Origin: Candidatus Roizmanbacteria bacterium
GTDB taxonomy: Bacteria > Patescibacteriota > Microgenomatia > UBA1406 > GWC2-37-13
Direction of reading: 5' to 3'
Length of the DNA: 33,303 nt
NCBI GenBank assembly: GCA_013335175.1
Contig: JAAXWC010000015.1
Coordinates: 1-33,303 of the forward strand
The notes under the pieces were generated by a model. It did no database searches and was not told where the DNA came from. It saw nothing but the letters and a program-made list of their open reading frames with translations. This document shows, in pieces, positions 17,182 through 24,715 of the stretch. Made by a program: the position numbers and the translations under genes. The first letter of the stretch is position 1. Every line of letters starts with the position of its first letter.

Positions 17182-17547
17182 ATGGGAAATTATAATCGGG
17201 GTAATGGCAGAAGCCGCTCGTTTGGTGACAAACGGGAATTTAACAATAGTAGTTCAAACCGGACTACTTTTTATAAAGCAACATGTGGTAAATGTAGAAA
17301 AGACTGTGAAGTTCCCTTTCGGCCAAGCGGTGAAAGACCAGTTTTGTGTAGAGACTGTTTTCAAAAAAATGGAGGACCTGAAGAAAGACGAACAAATGAA
17401 AGAAATTTTTCACGACCAAGTTATAATTCAAGAACACCGTCTGAGAATAAAAGTAATGAAAATGCGCAGTACAAAGAACAACTGACTGCAATCCATAATA
17501 AGCTTGATCGAATTATTCAAATACTCACGTCTCCCAACTCTGAGTAA
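17182..17547 (+). CDS. CxxC-x17-CxxC zinc-ribbon protein
   Basis: The 121-residue protein has a low-complexity, Arg/Asn/Ser-rich N-terminus (1-32). A four-cysteine zinc ribbon follows, CGKC then 17 residues including VPFRPSGERPVL, then CRDC. The remainder is a disordered linker (about 65-95) and a C-terminal helix that could form a coiled coil (QLTAIHNKLDRIIQIL). Proteins with this CxxC-x17-CxxC domain are common in CPR bacteria and some archaea, often with RNA/DNA-binding-like basic tails, but have no established function. Leaderless start by the -10 box 5 nt upstream. The MFS gene follows 37 nt downstream and may be co-transcribed. Confidence 0.88.
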   Translation: MGNYNRGNGRSRSFGDKREFNNSSSNRTTFYKATCGKCRKDCEVPFRPSGERPVLCRDCFQKNGGPEERRTNERNFSRPSYNSRTPSENKSNENAQYKEQLTAIHNKLDRIIQILTSPNSE

Positions 17548-17557
17548 CCGGTGATTG

Positions 17558-17574
17558 TCTGATGAATTATCAGA
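17558..17574. repeat. inverted repeat between the zinc-ribbon and MFS genes
   Basis: TCTGAT (17558-17563) and ATCAGA (17569-17574) flank a 5-nt centre. There is no T-run, so an operator or processing hairpin is more likely than a terminator. It lies just before the preferred MFS start codon. Confidence 0.35.
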
Positions 17575-17584
17575 AGTGCTTCAG

Positions 17585-18838
17585 ATGAAAAAAACGAGCA
17601 ATAATCCATTATCTGTTCTCAATTTTAAACTCCTTTGGATTGGGGAAAGTATCTCGGTTCTTGGAGATCAGTTCGCATTGATTGCGCTTCCCTGGCTGGT
17701 CTTGCAACTAACAGGTAGTTCTGTTGCGCTTGGTACCGTACTTGCACTTATGGCAATTCCACGTGCGCTTTTTATGCTCATTGGAGGTGCTATTGTGGAC
17801 AAATATTCAGCGAGAGATATCATGATTCTATCTAATATCCTTCGCTTTATTTTGGTTGGCATATTAACCGCGCTTATCTTTCTGAACACTATTCAAATTT
17901 GGATGCTTTTTTTATTTGCATTACTCTTTGGTATGTCTGATGCTTTTTACTTTCCAGCACAAAACTCTCTTGTCCCGCAAACGCTAAAAAAAGAGCAATT
18001 GCAAATGGGCAATACGCTGATTCAAGGAATGGCTCAAATTTCATCTTTGCTTGGCCCGGCATTGGCCGGAATTATTATCGGTCTATTGGCAAAAAATAAT
18101 GTGGAGGGAACAAAAAACTTAACAGGGATTGGAGCCGCGTTTTTGATCGACACTCTTTCCTTTTTAGCTACTATTATTACCTCTTGGCTCATACGAATAC
18201 CCAAAAACTCCAACCATCAGGAAGAGAATATGTGGAAATCAATTAAAGTAGCTGGTCTTTTTGTTTGGAATAATCCGTTATTTCGACTTATATTTTTGAT
18301 CGTTATGGTGCTTAATTTTTTTATCGTTGGGCCATTTACTGTTGGTGTCCCGGTACTCGTAAATAATAAATTTGCCGAAGGCGCAACTGCGTATGGAATC
18401 ATTACCGCTACGTTTGGTGGTGGATCGTTAGTAGGTATTATTTTATCGGGAGTACTTCCTAAAATACGATCACGTTTATTTGGCCCATTGATTATGGTGC
18501 TTATTGGGCTACAGGGAATTACGCTTGCTTTTATAGCATATAGTTCGTCTTTACCTTTAACCGTTTTTATTACAAGCATAATGGGAGTATTGAGCGGTTA
18601 TACAAACTTGCTTGCATTCACCTGGTTACAAAAAAGGATACCTGAAGCACTTATGGGGCGGGTAATCAGTCTTATTATGTTTGCGTCGACCGGTCTTATT
18701 CCTGTTTCTTCCATGCTTTCCGGATTTTTGCTTACCTTTAGTGTTACAATCGTGTTCCTGGGAGCTGGAGTACTCACAGCATTGTTTTCATTCATTATGG
18801 TTTTAAATCCTCTTCTTGCAAAAATGGGTGATGATTGA
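17585..18838 (+). CDS. MFS transporter (MFS_3-like exporter)
   Basis: A 417-residue protein with about 12 helices. The N-terminal FKLLWIGESISVLGDQFALIALPWLVLQLTG is typical of the MFS_3 (enterobactin-exporter-like) group, as are motif A at IGGAIVDKYSARDI and FYFPAQNSLVPQ after helix 4. These usually export small amphipathic compounds; the substrate here is unknown. The frame begins at TTG 17555, giving ten more residues. ATG 17585 is preferred by position relative to helix 1, but neither start has a ribosome-binding site or -10 box. It may be read from the zinc-ribbon promoter. Confidence 0.85.
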   Translation: MKKTSNNPLSVLNFKLLWIGESISVLGDQFALIALPWLVLQLTGSSVALGTVLALMAIPRALFMLIGGAIVDKYSARDIMILSNILRFILVGILTALIFLNTIQIWMLFLFALLFGMSDAFYFPAQNSLVPQTLKKEQLQMGNTLIQGMAQISSLLGPALAGIIIGLLAKNNVEGTKNLTGIGAAFLIDTLSFLATIITSWLIRIPKNSNHQEENMWKSIKVAGLFVWNNPLFRLIFLIVMVLNFFIVGPFTVGVPVLVNNKFAEGATAYGIITATFGGGSLVGIILSGVLPKIRSRLFGPLIMVLIGLQGITLAFIAYSSSLPLTVFITSIMGVLSGYTNLLAFTWLQKRIPEALMGRVISLIMFASTGLIPVSSMLSGFLLTFSVTIVFLGAGVLTALFSFIMVLNPLLAKMGDD

Positions 18839-19011
18839 TAAATAAGTTGTGAGCAAACATGTTCTCATGATAGAAATAGGTAGCCATTTTATCTACTTCC
18901 TCGAAAGCCCCTAAAAAAATAGATCTCCAATATGTTGTTGCCAGGTAATAGTCGGGTGCCCATCCGGATATTCGTCTTTTCGCCCGTTTTTATTGGAGTA
19001 GTGTAGCGTAT
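18839..19011. other. short intergenic region, possible gene remnant
   Basis: Downstream of SemiSWEET on the minus strand, a reading frame (about 18911-19010) continues as NKNGRKDEYPDGHPTITWQQ and ends in HIGDLFF-stop. It has no start codon of its own outside the SemiSWEET gene. It looks protein-like but is not recognised, and may be a decayed gene end. Nothing else is evident. Confidence 0.25.
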
Positions 19012-19290
19012 TTATTTGCTTTTTCGGTAGATAAAAATCTGATAAACAATAATTCCGGTAGTGATAATCCCGAGTCCTTGCCCGAAAAATACTACCCAAT
19101 CTTTTTGTAATAATCCATGCAGGGTCCAGAGAATATAACTAACAAAGGAGAGAATATAAAATGTAGCCGAGACTCCCTCAGTCGATTTTCGTTTAAAATT
19201 TTTTCTCATCTGATCAGGAAAGCCGATTACTTTTATAAGGATCGACAAGGCTGTAGTGAAAAAGCCTATGATAATGGTGAATGTGAGCAT
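19012..19290 (-). CDS. SemiSWEET-type PQ-loop sugar transporter
   Basis: The 92-residue protein is a single three-helix bundle of the SemiSWEET type, which dimerises to let small sugars cross the membrane. Helix 1 ends in GFPDQMRKNFKRKSTEGVSA, the PQ-loop-like segment followed by the S/T-x-G-x-S pattern. Helix 2 contains SYILWTLHGLLQKDW and helix 3 VVFFGQGLGIITTGIIVYQIFIY, with the usual N or Q in the pore region. Length matches the family (about 85-100). In a genome with mannoside-processing genes, import or exchange of a mono- or disaccharide is plausible but not shown. Leaderless start supported by a -10 box 6 nt upstream. Confidence 0.86.
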   Translation of the reverse strand: MLTFTIIIGFFTTALSILIKVIGFPDQMRKNFKRKSTEGVSATFYILSFVSYILWTLHGLLQKDWVVFFGQGLGIITTGIIVYQIFIYRKSK

Positions 19291-19296
19291 AAGCTA

Positions 19297-19302
19297 ATTG
19301 TA
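19297..19302 (-). promoter_or_regulatory. extended -10 box, leaderless start of SemiSWEET
   Basis: TGATACAAT on the minus strand gives TACAAT with an upstream TGn, the extended -10 form, 6 nt before the ATG at 19290. Confidence 0.45.
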
Positions 19303-19316
19303 TCACAAACTCATAT

Positions 19317-19931
19317 TTATCCCTGTGTTGACAGTACACGCCATCGTTTCCAACCGAGATCTGTTCCAATCGAATACTGGTCGATTAAGTAGTTTCGCAT
19401 TGTAGTATTTTCAGTACAATCTGGAAAAGGAGCTAAAATCTGGTTAATATTATTCCGGACGAGATGTTGTAATAATCCAATATCACTTCTGAAATTGTGC
19501 ATTGGATTGAACTGCGCTTGGGCAATGAATTGAATTATATTCGGCGAAAACAATGAAGTAATATTGTCATATTCTTCTCTCGTTATATCGATTTTCCCTA
19601 ACGTTCTGTTCAGTTCTCCATGTTGCATTGATTGTAATTCGAACCACACACAAGCTAATGAAGAACTAACCTGATTCAAACCAAATGCCGGGAAAACAGG
19701 CAGTAGACCACTATTGAAAGCAACTTCGCCCTCTTTTCGCATCCTATACCAAACTTTTCCAAGGGCATCACCATAATTAAAAGTGTTCATTATCTGACTA
19801 AATTTATTATCTTGCGCAAGTTTTATTGAAATTTCCTGATACATTTGTTTCGCATAAGTATGAATATCAGTAGTATTACTTTCATTAAATACATAAATTG
19901 TGGGATCGAGAGGTCCATAATATTCAACCAT
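19317..19931 (-). CDS. hypothetical protein
   Basis: A 204-residue soluble protein of ordinary composition that I do not recognise. It has no signal peptide, membrane helix, or obvious metal or nucleotide motif. Notable segments are GDALGKVWYRMRKEGEVAFN and FGLNQVSSSLACVWFELQSM. It is transcribed from its own promoter 9 nt upstream and ends 26 nt before the SemiSWEET start. The coherent codon structure and promoter support a real gene. Confidence 0.65.
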   Translation of the reverse strand: MVEYYGPLDPTIYVFNESNTTDIHTYAKQMYQEISIKLAQDNKFSQIMNTFNYGDALGKVWYRMRKEGEVAFNSGLLPVFPAFGLNQVSSSLACVWFELQSMQHGELNRTLGKIDITREEYDNITSLFSPNIIQFIAQAQFNPMHNFRSDIGLLQHLVRNNINQILAPFPDCTENTTMRNYLIDQYSIGTDLGWKRWRVLSTQG

Positions 19932-19940
19932 ATGCCCCGT

Positions 19941-19969
19941 ATTTTACCACGTTACTATAGGTTATTCAA
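19941..19969 (-). promoter_or_regulatory. promoter of the hypothetical gene at 19931
   Basis: TTGAAT (19964-19969) and TAAAAT (19941-19946) on the minus strand, spacing 17 bp, with the start codon 9 nt after the -10 box. Confidence 0.5.
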
Positions 19970-19973
19970 TTCT

Positions 19974-20186
19974 TTATTTCCGGACCATCCAATGAAAAAC
20001 AATCTTCTTTTCTTTCAATGAAATTTTTACTACCTCATATCCATATTCTTTCGCTTCTTTTTTGTAATTAAGAAAAGAGTGATCAATTTTAAACCCAAGA
20101 ATATGCTCTATTTCATCAAAAGACAATATGACTTCGATATTCCCATTGTCATAAAGATATTCCCAAACCGGTTTATATTTACTCAT
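19974..20186 (-). CDS. small conserved protein, DUF7662-like
   Basis: The 70-residue protein has the pattern YKPVWEYLYDNG, then VILSFDEIEHILGFKID, seen in a widespread family of 70-100-residue proteins (Y-x-P-L-x-x-Y-L, L-S-F-x-E-I-E-x-I-L-G-F). Their function is unknown. It follows the P-loop kinase gene by 3 nt and has a strong Shine-Dalgarno sequence (AAGGAGG) inside the last codons of that gene. It is therefore the second gene of a two-gene operon. Confidence 0.75.
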   Translation of the reverse strand: MSKYKPVWEYLYDNGNIEVILSFDEIEHILGFKIDHSFLNYKKEAKEYGYEVVKISLKEKKIVFHWMVRK

Positions 20187-20189
20187 ATG

Positions 20190-20723
20190 TTATTCCTCCT
20201 TCAACCATCCAATCTTTTTTACTATTTCTTCGGCAATTTCACCGATGGATTTATTTTCTGTATCTACAATATAATCTTCTAACTGTTCTCTTTCTAATGT
20301 GGCATTCAGCTCGTCTGCTCTCTTAAGATTCCATTCGAGAAATTTTTGACTTTGTGGTCTTCCCCGCAAACGGTCATGAATCGTTTCTAACGACGCACCC
20401 AACCGCACAACAATTACTTTAGCTCCCGGAACTGCCTCTTCAATATGTTTGATATTACTCTTTTTTTCTAGTACGTTTGGAATAACAATTCGCGTTGCAC
20501 CAACTGCTTCATAATTTTTCCAAATAACAGCTAAATTATTATACCCCAGAGCTACATGGAATCGATCAGTAGAAGGCCGAGGATAGGCATATCGTAATTG
20601 ATCCAAGTCTATAACTGCATGATGTATGTTCCGCTCTGTAAGTATTTCACAAATTGCATCTGCTACCGTACTTTTTCCAACTCCTACGGGGCCAATAATA
20701 AGCAAAACAGGTATTTCTTTCAT
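20190..20723 (-). CDS. P-loop kinase, shikimate/adenylylsulfate-kinase-like AAA_33
   Basis: The 177-residue protein has a Walker A motif GPVGVGKST (11-19), VIDLDQLR after strand 2 and a lid-like RLGASLETIHDRLRGRP segment. The Walker B aspartate appears to be within that VIDLDQ stretch. This is the single-domain NTP-dependent kinase fold used by shikimate, gluconate, chloramphenicol and nucleoside kinases. The HDRLxxR lid is common to the group and does not reveal the substrate. It is the first gene of an operon with the DUF7662-like protein and starts 7 nt after a TATAAT box. Confidence 0.8.
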   Translation of the reverse strand: MKEIPVLLIIGPVGVGKSTVADAICEILTERNIHHAVIDLDQLRYAYPRPSTDRFHVALGYNNLAVIWKNYEAVGATRIVIPNVLEKKSNIKHIEEAVPGAKVIVVRLGASLETIHDRLRGRPQSQKFLEWNLKRADELNATLEREQLEDYIVDTENKSIGEIAEEIVKKIGWLKEE

Positions 20724-20730
20724 GAGTTAC

Positions 20731-20736
20731 ATTATA
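20731..20736 (-). promoter_or_regulatory. -10 box, leaderless start of the P-loop kinase
   Basis: TATAAT on the minus strand, 7 nt upstream of the ATG at 20723. A TTGTTG (20755-20760) 18 bp upstream is a possible -35. Confidence 0.5.
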
Positions 20737-20782
20737 ACACCTGTCATTTGAAGCCAACAAAACATTTGTAGTAGTATGTATA

Positions 20783-21109
20783 TTAGCTTGGTCCCATTTC
20801 AACAACCTTTACAAGAGCATCTACTACCTCGTCCAAATGTGTATCTATTATCTGATTCGTAACATAAAAGGTACTAAAATCATCTCCATCAGAATAGTGA
20901 TTTCTCTTAAAATCCCGTTTTATTTGCACAGGGTCATTAAAATGATTCAGGCCGTCTACTTCAATGAAAATGCGAGATTGAAGGATTGCGATATCTACCG
21001 TTTTATGCCCGTCAAAATACTCTAACTGTGCATTAATTCCTCTACTGCGCAGAGCATAATAAAGAGCTTCCGCTTGTTTACTTGCAGTTTTTTCAATTGT
21101 ATGTTGCAT
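20783..21109 (-). CDS. DUF559-like small protein (restriction-endonuclease-like fold)
   Basis: The 108-residue protein has an N-terminal helix (QAEALYYALRSRGINAQLEY), then HKTVDIAILQSRIFIEVDG and HFNDPVQIKRDFKRNHYSDG. The order D-x-A-I...-x-I-E-V-D-G-x-x-H followed by R/K-rich helices is that of DUF559 / Vsr-like nuclease-fold proteins, with Asp and Glu as metal ligands. DNA cleavage has not been shown for most such proteins. The open frame goes to 21139. ATG 21109 was chosen for fit with the family; no promoter or ribosome-binding site decides it. Confidence 0.7.
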   Translation of the reverse strand: MQHTIEKTASKQAEALYYALRSRGINAQLEYFDGHKTVDIAILQSRIFIEVDGLNHFNDPVQIKRDFKRNHYSDGDDFSTFYVTNQIIDTHLDEVVDALVKVVEMGPS

Positions 21110-21251
21110 ATTGTTTATGTTGTGGTGCGCCCTTACCAAATAGCGATTACAAAGCCGAACTTATAATAGATTTTATACTAATCCCGTATTATTAACTATT
21201 TCTTAAATTGCTGAACAATTGTTTCTGTGAACCAAGGAAAAGTGCAGTCCT

Positions 21252-21265
21252 ATCTCAATCGAGAT
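21252..21265. repeat. inverted repeat upstream of the PEP-utiliser-domain gene
   Basis: ATCTC (21252-21256) and GAGAT (21261-21265) around a 4-nt centre lie about 50 bp upstream of the gene's start. It may be an operator. A second small inverted repeat (AATTG, CAATT) lies nearby at about 21205-21219. Confidence 0.25.
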
Positions 21266-21303
21266 TAGATAACATTAAAACATTCATATAAATTCTTCCT
21301 GTG

Positions 21304-21309
21304 TATAAT
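21304..21309 (+). promoter_or_regulatory. -10 box of the PEP-utiliser-domain gene
   Basis: A perfect TATAAT, 9 nt upstream of the ATG at 21319; the leader would be only 2-3 nt. Confidence 0.5.
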
Positions 21310-21318
21310 TAAGCTACT

Positions 21319-22392
21319 ATGGCTATACCAATAAGAAGTGATTACACACTTGCATTTTGGGTTCAAGGGGTAAGCGTTTTTGTGACGGATATTCATGTTG
21401 ACGTGTATAACGATCTTCGAGCATTATTCCTTATCGATCAGGGCATTTTTAAACAATATTTTGAGAATGATGCATACCAAGCGGCGCTTGACCGGGGATT
21501 GAAATTCTATAGCGACCAAAATTCATTCATGGAATATAAAAAACAACTTGAAACACACATCAAAGATTTTAGAGAATTTTTTGAAACTAAAATGAAGGGT
21601 AAAAGAAATTTGTCTGCAGACGCCACAGAAACATTTTTTACGTACACAGTTAAACTGTGCAAAGACTATACTCGTATGAATTTTGAGTTCACAGATAAAG
21701 CTTTCTCCGAGCAGGAGAACAATCCTATCATAAAGCAAAATCTCGCACTGATGTCTCAATTTAAAGATGAGGTTCGTTCATTCATGAATACCGTTCTATT
21801 CGAACCGGAAGGTTTTAGCAACGAGTTTTTCAAAATTCTTGGAGATCAATTTAAAATTAATTCCAACATTCTGAATGACTTAACGCAGCAAGAGATTCTT
21901 GATCTTTACAACGGAGCACCAATAAACCCGGTTCAAATTGTGAGAAGACAAACTGCATTTGTACTTAACTTTGACCGAAGTCTTATGTTGGAGGGAAAAG
22001 AGGCGGAACATCTTTTAACACTGTTTCGGGATGTCGTTACAAACAAAAATATGGTCAGAGGAACCCCTGCAAGTTTGGGGAAAGCAACAGGAAAAGTAAA
22101 ATTAATTACCGTCGATTACACCAATTTTAATGCTTTAAGCAGGGAAATCTCCAAGATGAACAAAGGAGATATCCTCGTAGCAGAAACAACCGCACCCGAA
22201 TTAATTGTTGCTTGTCGAAAAGCATCTGCAATTGTGACAGATGTTGGAGGAATGCTTTCTCACGCTGCGATTGTGAGTCGCGAGTTTGGTATACCTTGCA
22301 TTGTCGGGACAGAGAATGCAACTCAGGTATTTAAGGATGGCGATCTTGTTGAAGTTGATGCCAATGTCGGAACGGTTACTAAAATTGGATAA
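21319..22392 (+). CDS. stand-alone PEP-utilising enzyme mobile domain with unknown N-terminal domain
   Basis: The C-terminal part of this 357-residue protein (about 245-357) is the swivelling phosphohistidine domain of PEP synthase, pyruvate phosphate dikinase and enzyme I. It has GTPASLGKATGKV, GDILVAETTAPE, then GGMLSHAAIVSREFGIPCIV with the phospho-acceptor His315, and GDLVEVDANVGTV. The usual ATP-grasp and PEP-binding TIM-barrel domains are missing. The first 240 residues are mostly helical and not recognised. The protein might be a phospho-carrier or regulatory module working with a separate partner. No partner is in the window. Confidence 0.82.
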   Translation: MAIPIRSDYTLAFWVQGVSVFVTDIHVDVYNDLRALFLIDQGIFKQYFENDAYQAALDRGLKFYSDQNSFMEYKKQLETHIKDFREFFETKMKGKRNLSADATETFFTYTVKLCKDYTRMNFEFTDKAFSEQENNPIIKQNLALMSQFKDEVRSFMNTVLFEPEGFSNEFFKILGDQFKINSNILNDLTQQEILDLYNGAPINPVQIVRRQTAFVLNFDRSLMLEGKEAEHLLTLFRDVVTNKNMVRGTPASLGKATGKVKLITVDYTNFNALSREISKMNKGDILVAETTAPELIVACRKASAIVTDVGGMLSHAAIVSREFGIPCIVGTENATQVFKDGDLVEVDANVGTVTKIG

Positions 22393-22428
22393 TAAATTGT
22401 ACTATCCAGATATGCCTTTTCTCGCACT

Positions 22429-22448
22429 GTTCTTTATAATTAAAGAAC
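22429..22448. repeat. hairpin between convergent genes
   Basis: GTTCTTTA (22429-22436) and TAAAGAAC (22441-22448) form an 8-bp stem with a 4-nt loop in the gap between two convergent genes. There is no T-run, so it may help termination in both directions but is not a canonical terminator. Confidence 0.35.
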
Positions 22449-22504
22449 GCATGGTTAGATTAATTGCGCTACTTATGAACTCATGATCTAAATTTTGATT
22501 ATCC

Positions 22505-23308
22505 TTATCTTTTTCCTCTTATATCAAGATTATTTAAAACAATATCCAGGTCATCAATATTACTCATAGAACAGGTGTGGATATAATAATCTACTCCCTC
22601 AGGTAAGACAAGGAGCGCTTCTCTTCGAGAAATGTTTTCATGAGAATAGCGAACATCTTCTATCTTGTATGAATACTTTCCCATTTTCTTTTCGCTTGTA
22701 CTGGCAATTACCGGACTCTGAAACTCATCTGCGTTGATGCTTCTCCAAGCTTCAAATGTTGAAAAACCTTGAGTGGTCCAGATAGCGATACATTCTTTAC
22801 CGGATTTAATAACCTTTGTATAATCAATGTAATCAGTACCAGAAACCATGGTATCTAGTGGTTGTTTCTCAATAGTAAGAAGAATACGAGGTGGTGCTTT
22901 TCCTCCTTGAGATAGATAGCTTGTCATCATTTCGTCAGTCGTAGCATAATATCTTGCGGGAAACCGTACTCTGAATCCAAAATCAAGTGCTGCTTTCCCT
23001 GCTGAACTATTAGGGTCATCGCTCGTAAGCATAGACATATTGACTGTGTTTAATCCACTCGAGGGTTTTGGATTCACAGGAATGGTAGTTGTCGGTTTTA
23101 ATTGTACTGTTGTTGGCTCAATCAATTGCTTTGTTGGTTGCTGAATTAAGGTTGGTTCTAGAGATTTTTCTGATGATTTGTTTGCGGCAGAAAACTTAAA
23201 GTATAATTGCGTTGCTCCCGATGAAAAGATGGCAACAAAGACGACAATAAAAATAAAAGGAACGAGTTTAATGCTTAATCCAGTTGGAGGTTGTTGTTGA
23301 GGATCCAT
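22505..23308 (-). CDS. membrane-anchored surface protein, Thr/Pro-rich linker
   Basis: The 267-residue protein has a short cytoplasmic N-terminus (MDPQQQPPTG), one transmembrane helix (about 12-34), and a Thr/Pro/Lys-rich linker (about 45-85). An extracytoplasmic domain of about 170 residues has SAGKAALDFGFRVRFPARYY and three scattered cysteines (Cys172 region and near the C-terminus). The architecture is the same as two proteins further on (29309-30070 and 31901-32791). Their domains share a F/Y-P-x-x-Y/W start, as in PsbP-like folds, but the family is not certain. Function unknown. It has the best promoter in the window and a leaderless start. Confidence 0.7.
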   Translation of the reverse strand: MDPQQQPPTGLSIKLVPFIFIVVFVAIFSSGATQLYFKFSAANKSSEKSLEPTLIQQPTKQLIEPTTVQLKPTTTIPVNPKPSSGLNTVNMSMLTSDDPNSSAGKAALDFGFRVRFPARYYATTDEMMTSYLSQGGKAPPRILLTIEKQPLDTMVSGTDYIDYTKVIKSGKECIAIWTTQGFSTFEAWRSINADEFQSPVIASTSEKKMGKYSYKIEDVRYSHENISRREALLVLPEGVDYYIHTCSMSNIDDLDIVLNNLDIRGKR

Positions 23309-23314
23309 ATATTT

Positions 23315-23343
23315 ACTATAGAGAAGTCACCGTAAGATGTCAA
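23315..23343 (-). promoter_or_regulatory. textbook sigma70 promoter, leaderless start of the surface protein
   Basis: On the minus strand a perfect TTGACA (23338-23343) is followed after 17 bp by TATAGT (23315-23320), and the ATG comes 6 nt later at 23308. Transcription should start on the start codon. Confidence 0.75.
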
Positions 23344-23416
23344 CGATTTTGTGTAAACTCAATTCACACCGGTTATATCTTTTCTTCACAGTTCAAACTT
23401 TACGAAAATGCCCCTA

Positions 23417-23764
23417 TTATTTCACTATTTCTGACAAACGATGTTTGATTATTTCTTTGATCAAAAGTTCAGGCAGCATATTATTTTTCGTAAATTGTAT
23501 TGACCCTTTCGCTGTTTTATAGTTTTCAAGTTTATGTTTAAGAGCTTTTATCGGACCAGGAGTTGGAAAAAGGCTCAGGTGATCTTTAAACGCAGCAAAA
23601 CCTAATAAATACTGGCCGTCATACTTAAAACCGGGTATCCCATAGCTCATAACTTCCGTTGCGTCCGGGGCTATTTCATTCACAATTAATCGTATTTTTT
23701 CAAGCTCCAATTTTTGAGAATCATCCAACTTTGCAAAATATCCCTCAAATACTGAATTAGTCAT
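23417..23764 (-). CDS. DUF1801 / YdhG-like protein
   Basis: The 115-residue protein matches the DUF1801 family. It contains YFAKLDDSQKLELEKIRLIV near the start, then EVMSYGIPGFKYDGQYLLGF, FKDHLSLFPTPG and KGSIQFTKNN. The M-S-Y-G-x-P-x-F and G-x-x-x-F segments are its hallmarks. Some members are described as having a frataxin-like fold, but the function is not established. The frame extends to 23866, but ATG 23764 fits the family N-terminus, and TATCAT (23770-23775, minus strand) lies 5 nt upstream. It is divergent from the aminotransferase gene. Confidence 0.83.
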   Translation of the reverse strand: MTNSVFEGYFAKLDDSQKLELEKIRLIVNEIAPDATEVMSYGIPGFKYDGQYLLGFAAFKDHLSLFPTPGPIKALKHKLENYKTAKGSIQFTKNNMLPELLIKEIIKHRLSEIVK

Positions 23765-23769
23765 AAGAT

Positions 23770-23775
23770 ATGATA
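23770..23775 (-). promoter_or_regulatory. -10 box of the DUF1801 gene
   Basis: TATCAT on the minus strand (5 of 6 to consensus), 5 nt upstream of the ATG at 23764. Confidence 0.35.
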
Positions 23776-23840
23776 TCAAACTACAACATATATTTGCGAT
23801 AAAGGAAGAAAGGAACTGTACTAAGATTGAAAAATCCTGA

Positions 23841-23846
23841 TATAAT
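23841..23846 (+). promoter_or_regulatory. -10 box, leaderless start of the aminotransferase
   Basis: A perfect TATAAT, 6 nt upstream of the ATG at 23853; the -35 region is weak. Confidence 0.5.
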
Positions 23847-23852
23847 GCCCCT

Positions 23853-24689
23853 ATGAGCAACCTCATTCACTTCTTAAACGGTACATTTGTAGCGGAACAT
23901 GAACTTCTCATATCTCCAAGAGATTTAGGTTTTGTTCGCGGATACGCGGTTACAGATTTTTTAGTTACCTATAACCACAAACCATTTCGACTCGCTGATC
24001 ACGTTGTACGATTATTTGAATCAGCGGAAATAATTGGATTGCATATTCCATGGAGTAAAGCGCAGGTTGAACAATGGATGCAGAAAACGGTAGATCGGAA
24101 TGACCAAATGGGAGAAATAACTATCAAAACAATTGTATCGGGTGGGGTTTCCCACTCAATGACTCCTGCTGAGACACCAACAATGGTGATGATTGTGAGT
24201 CCGCGCGAACGCAAACCAGAAAAAGACTATGAACAAGGGATAAAAGTTGAAGCCATAAACTATAAACGGCCCTACCCTACAGCGAAACACACCCACTATA
24301 TCGAAGCAATAAAACAGCTCTCCAAACACAAAAATGACGATATCAATGATCTGATTTATTATGATGAAATACAAGTGTATGAGGGGTCTGGTTGTAGTCT
24401 GTTTGCCGTGATAAACAACAAACTGGTAACAGCAAAATCAAGTGTTATAGATGGTATCACCCGCAAAACTCTTCTTGAAATACTAAAACTACCAATTCCT
24501 ATAGAGATTCGTGATTTTACCTTTGCAGAACTTCAACGGGCCTCAGAAATTTTTGTAACCGGTAGCAACAGTGAAGTGCGAGGAGTTATCGAGATGAGTG
24601 GTAAACCCGTAGGGAACGGTAAAGTCGGAGAAATTACAAAAGAAGTGTTAAAACAATACCGAAACTATATACTAAAAACGATGCGGTAA
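23853..24689 (+). CDS. class IV aminotransferase (branched-chain or D-amino-acid type)
   Basis: A PLP-dependent fold-type IV enzyme of 278 residues. It begins with FLNGTFVAEHELLISPRDLG and has DFLVTYNHKPFRLADHVVRL. Lys145 in PTAKHTHYIEA is the expected Schiff-base lysine, and Glu177 in YEGSG is the expected residue beside the PLP ring. The phosphate-binding stretch ITRKTLLEI and FVTGSNSEVRGV (in place of the more common TGTAAEV) follow. It could be a branched-chain aminotransferase, D-amino-acid aminotransferase or aminodeoxychorismate lyase. The sequence alone does not decide, and no biosynthetic neighbours help. Confidence 0.88.
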   Translation: MSNLIHFLNGTFVAEHELLISPRDLGFVRGYAVTDFLVTYNHKPFRLADHVVRLFESAEIIGLHIPWSKAQVEQWMQKTVDRNDQMGEITIKTIVSGGVSHSMTPAETPTMVMIVSPRERKPEKDYEQGIKVEAINYKRPYPTAKHTHYIEAIKQLSKHKNDDINDLIYYDEIQVYEGSGCSLFAVINNKLVTAKSSVIDGITRKTLLEILKLPIPIEIRDFTFAELQRASEIFVTGSNSEVRGVIEMSGKPVGNGKVGEITKEVLKQYRNYILKTMR

Positions 24690-24715
24690 TTTTGTTCGTA
24701 TATTTTTTTGCATTT

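Noticed and set aside
16883-17485. 200-residue plus-strand ORF
   Set aside because: It overlaps the DUF167 gene on the other strand and the zinc-ribbon gene in another frame, and has no family-like content.
17558-17574. Terminator between the zinc-ribbon and MFS genes
   Set aside because: The inverted repeat has only 6 bp and no T-run; kept as a possible operator only.
18217-18795. Minus-strand ORFs inside the second MFS gene
   Set aside because: They are antisense shadows of a clear 12-helix transporter and lack their own signals.
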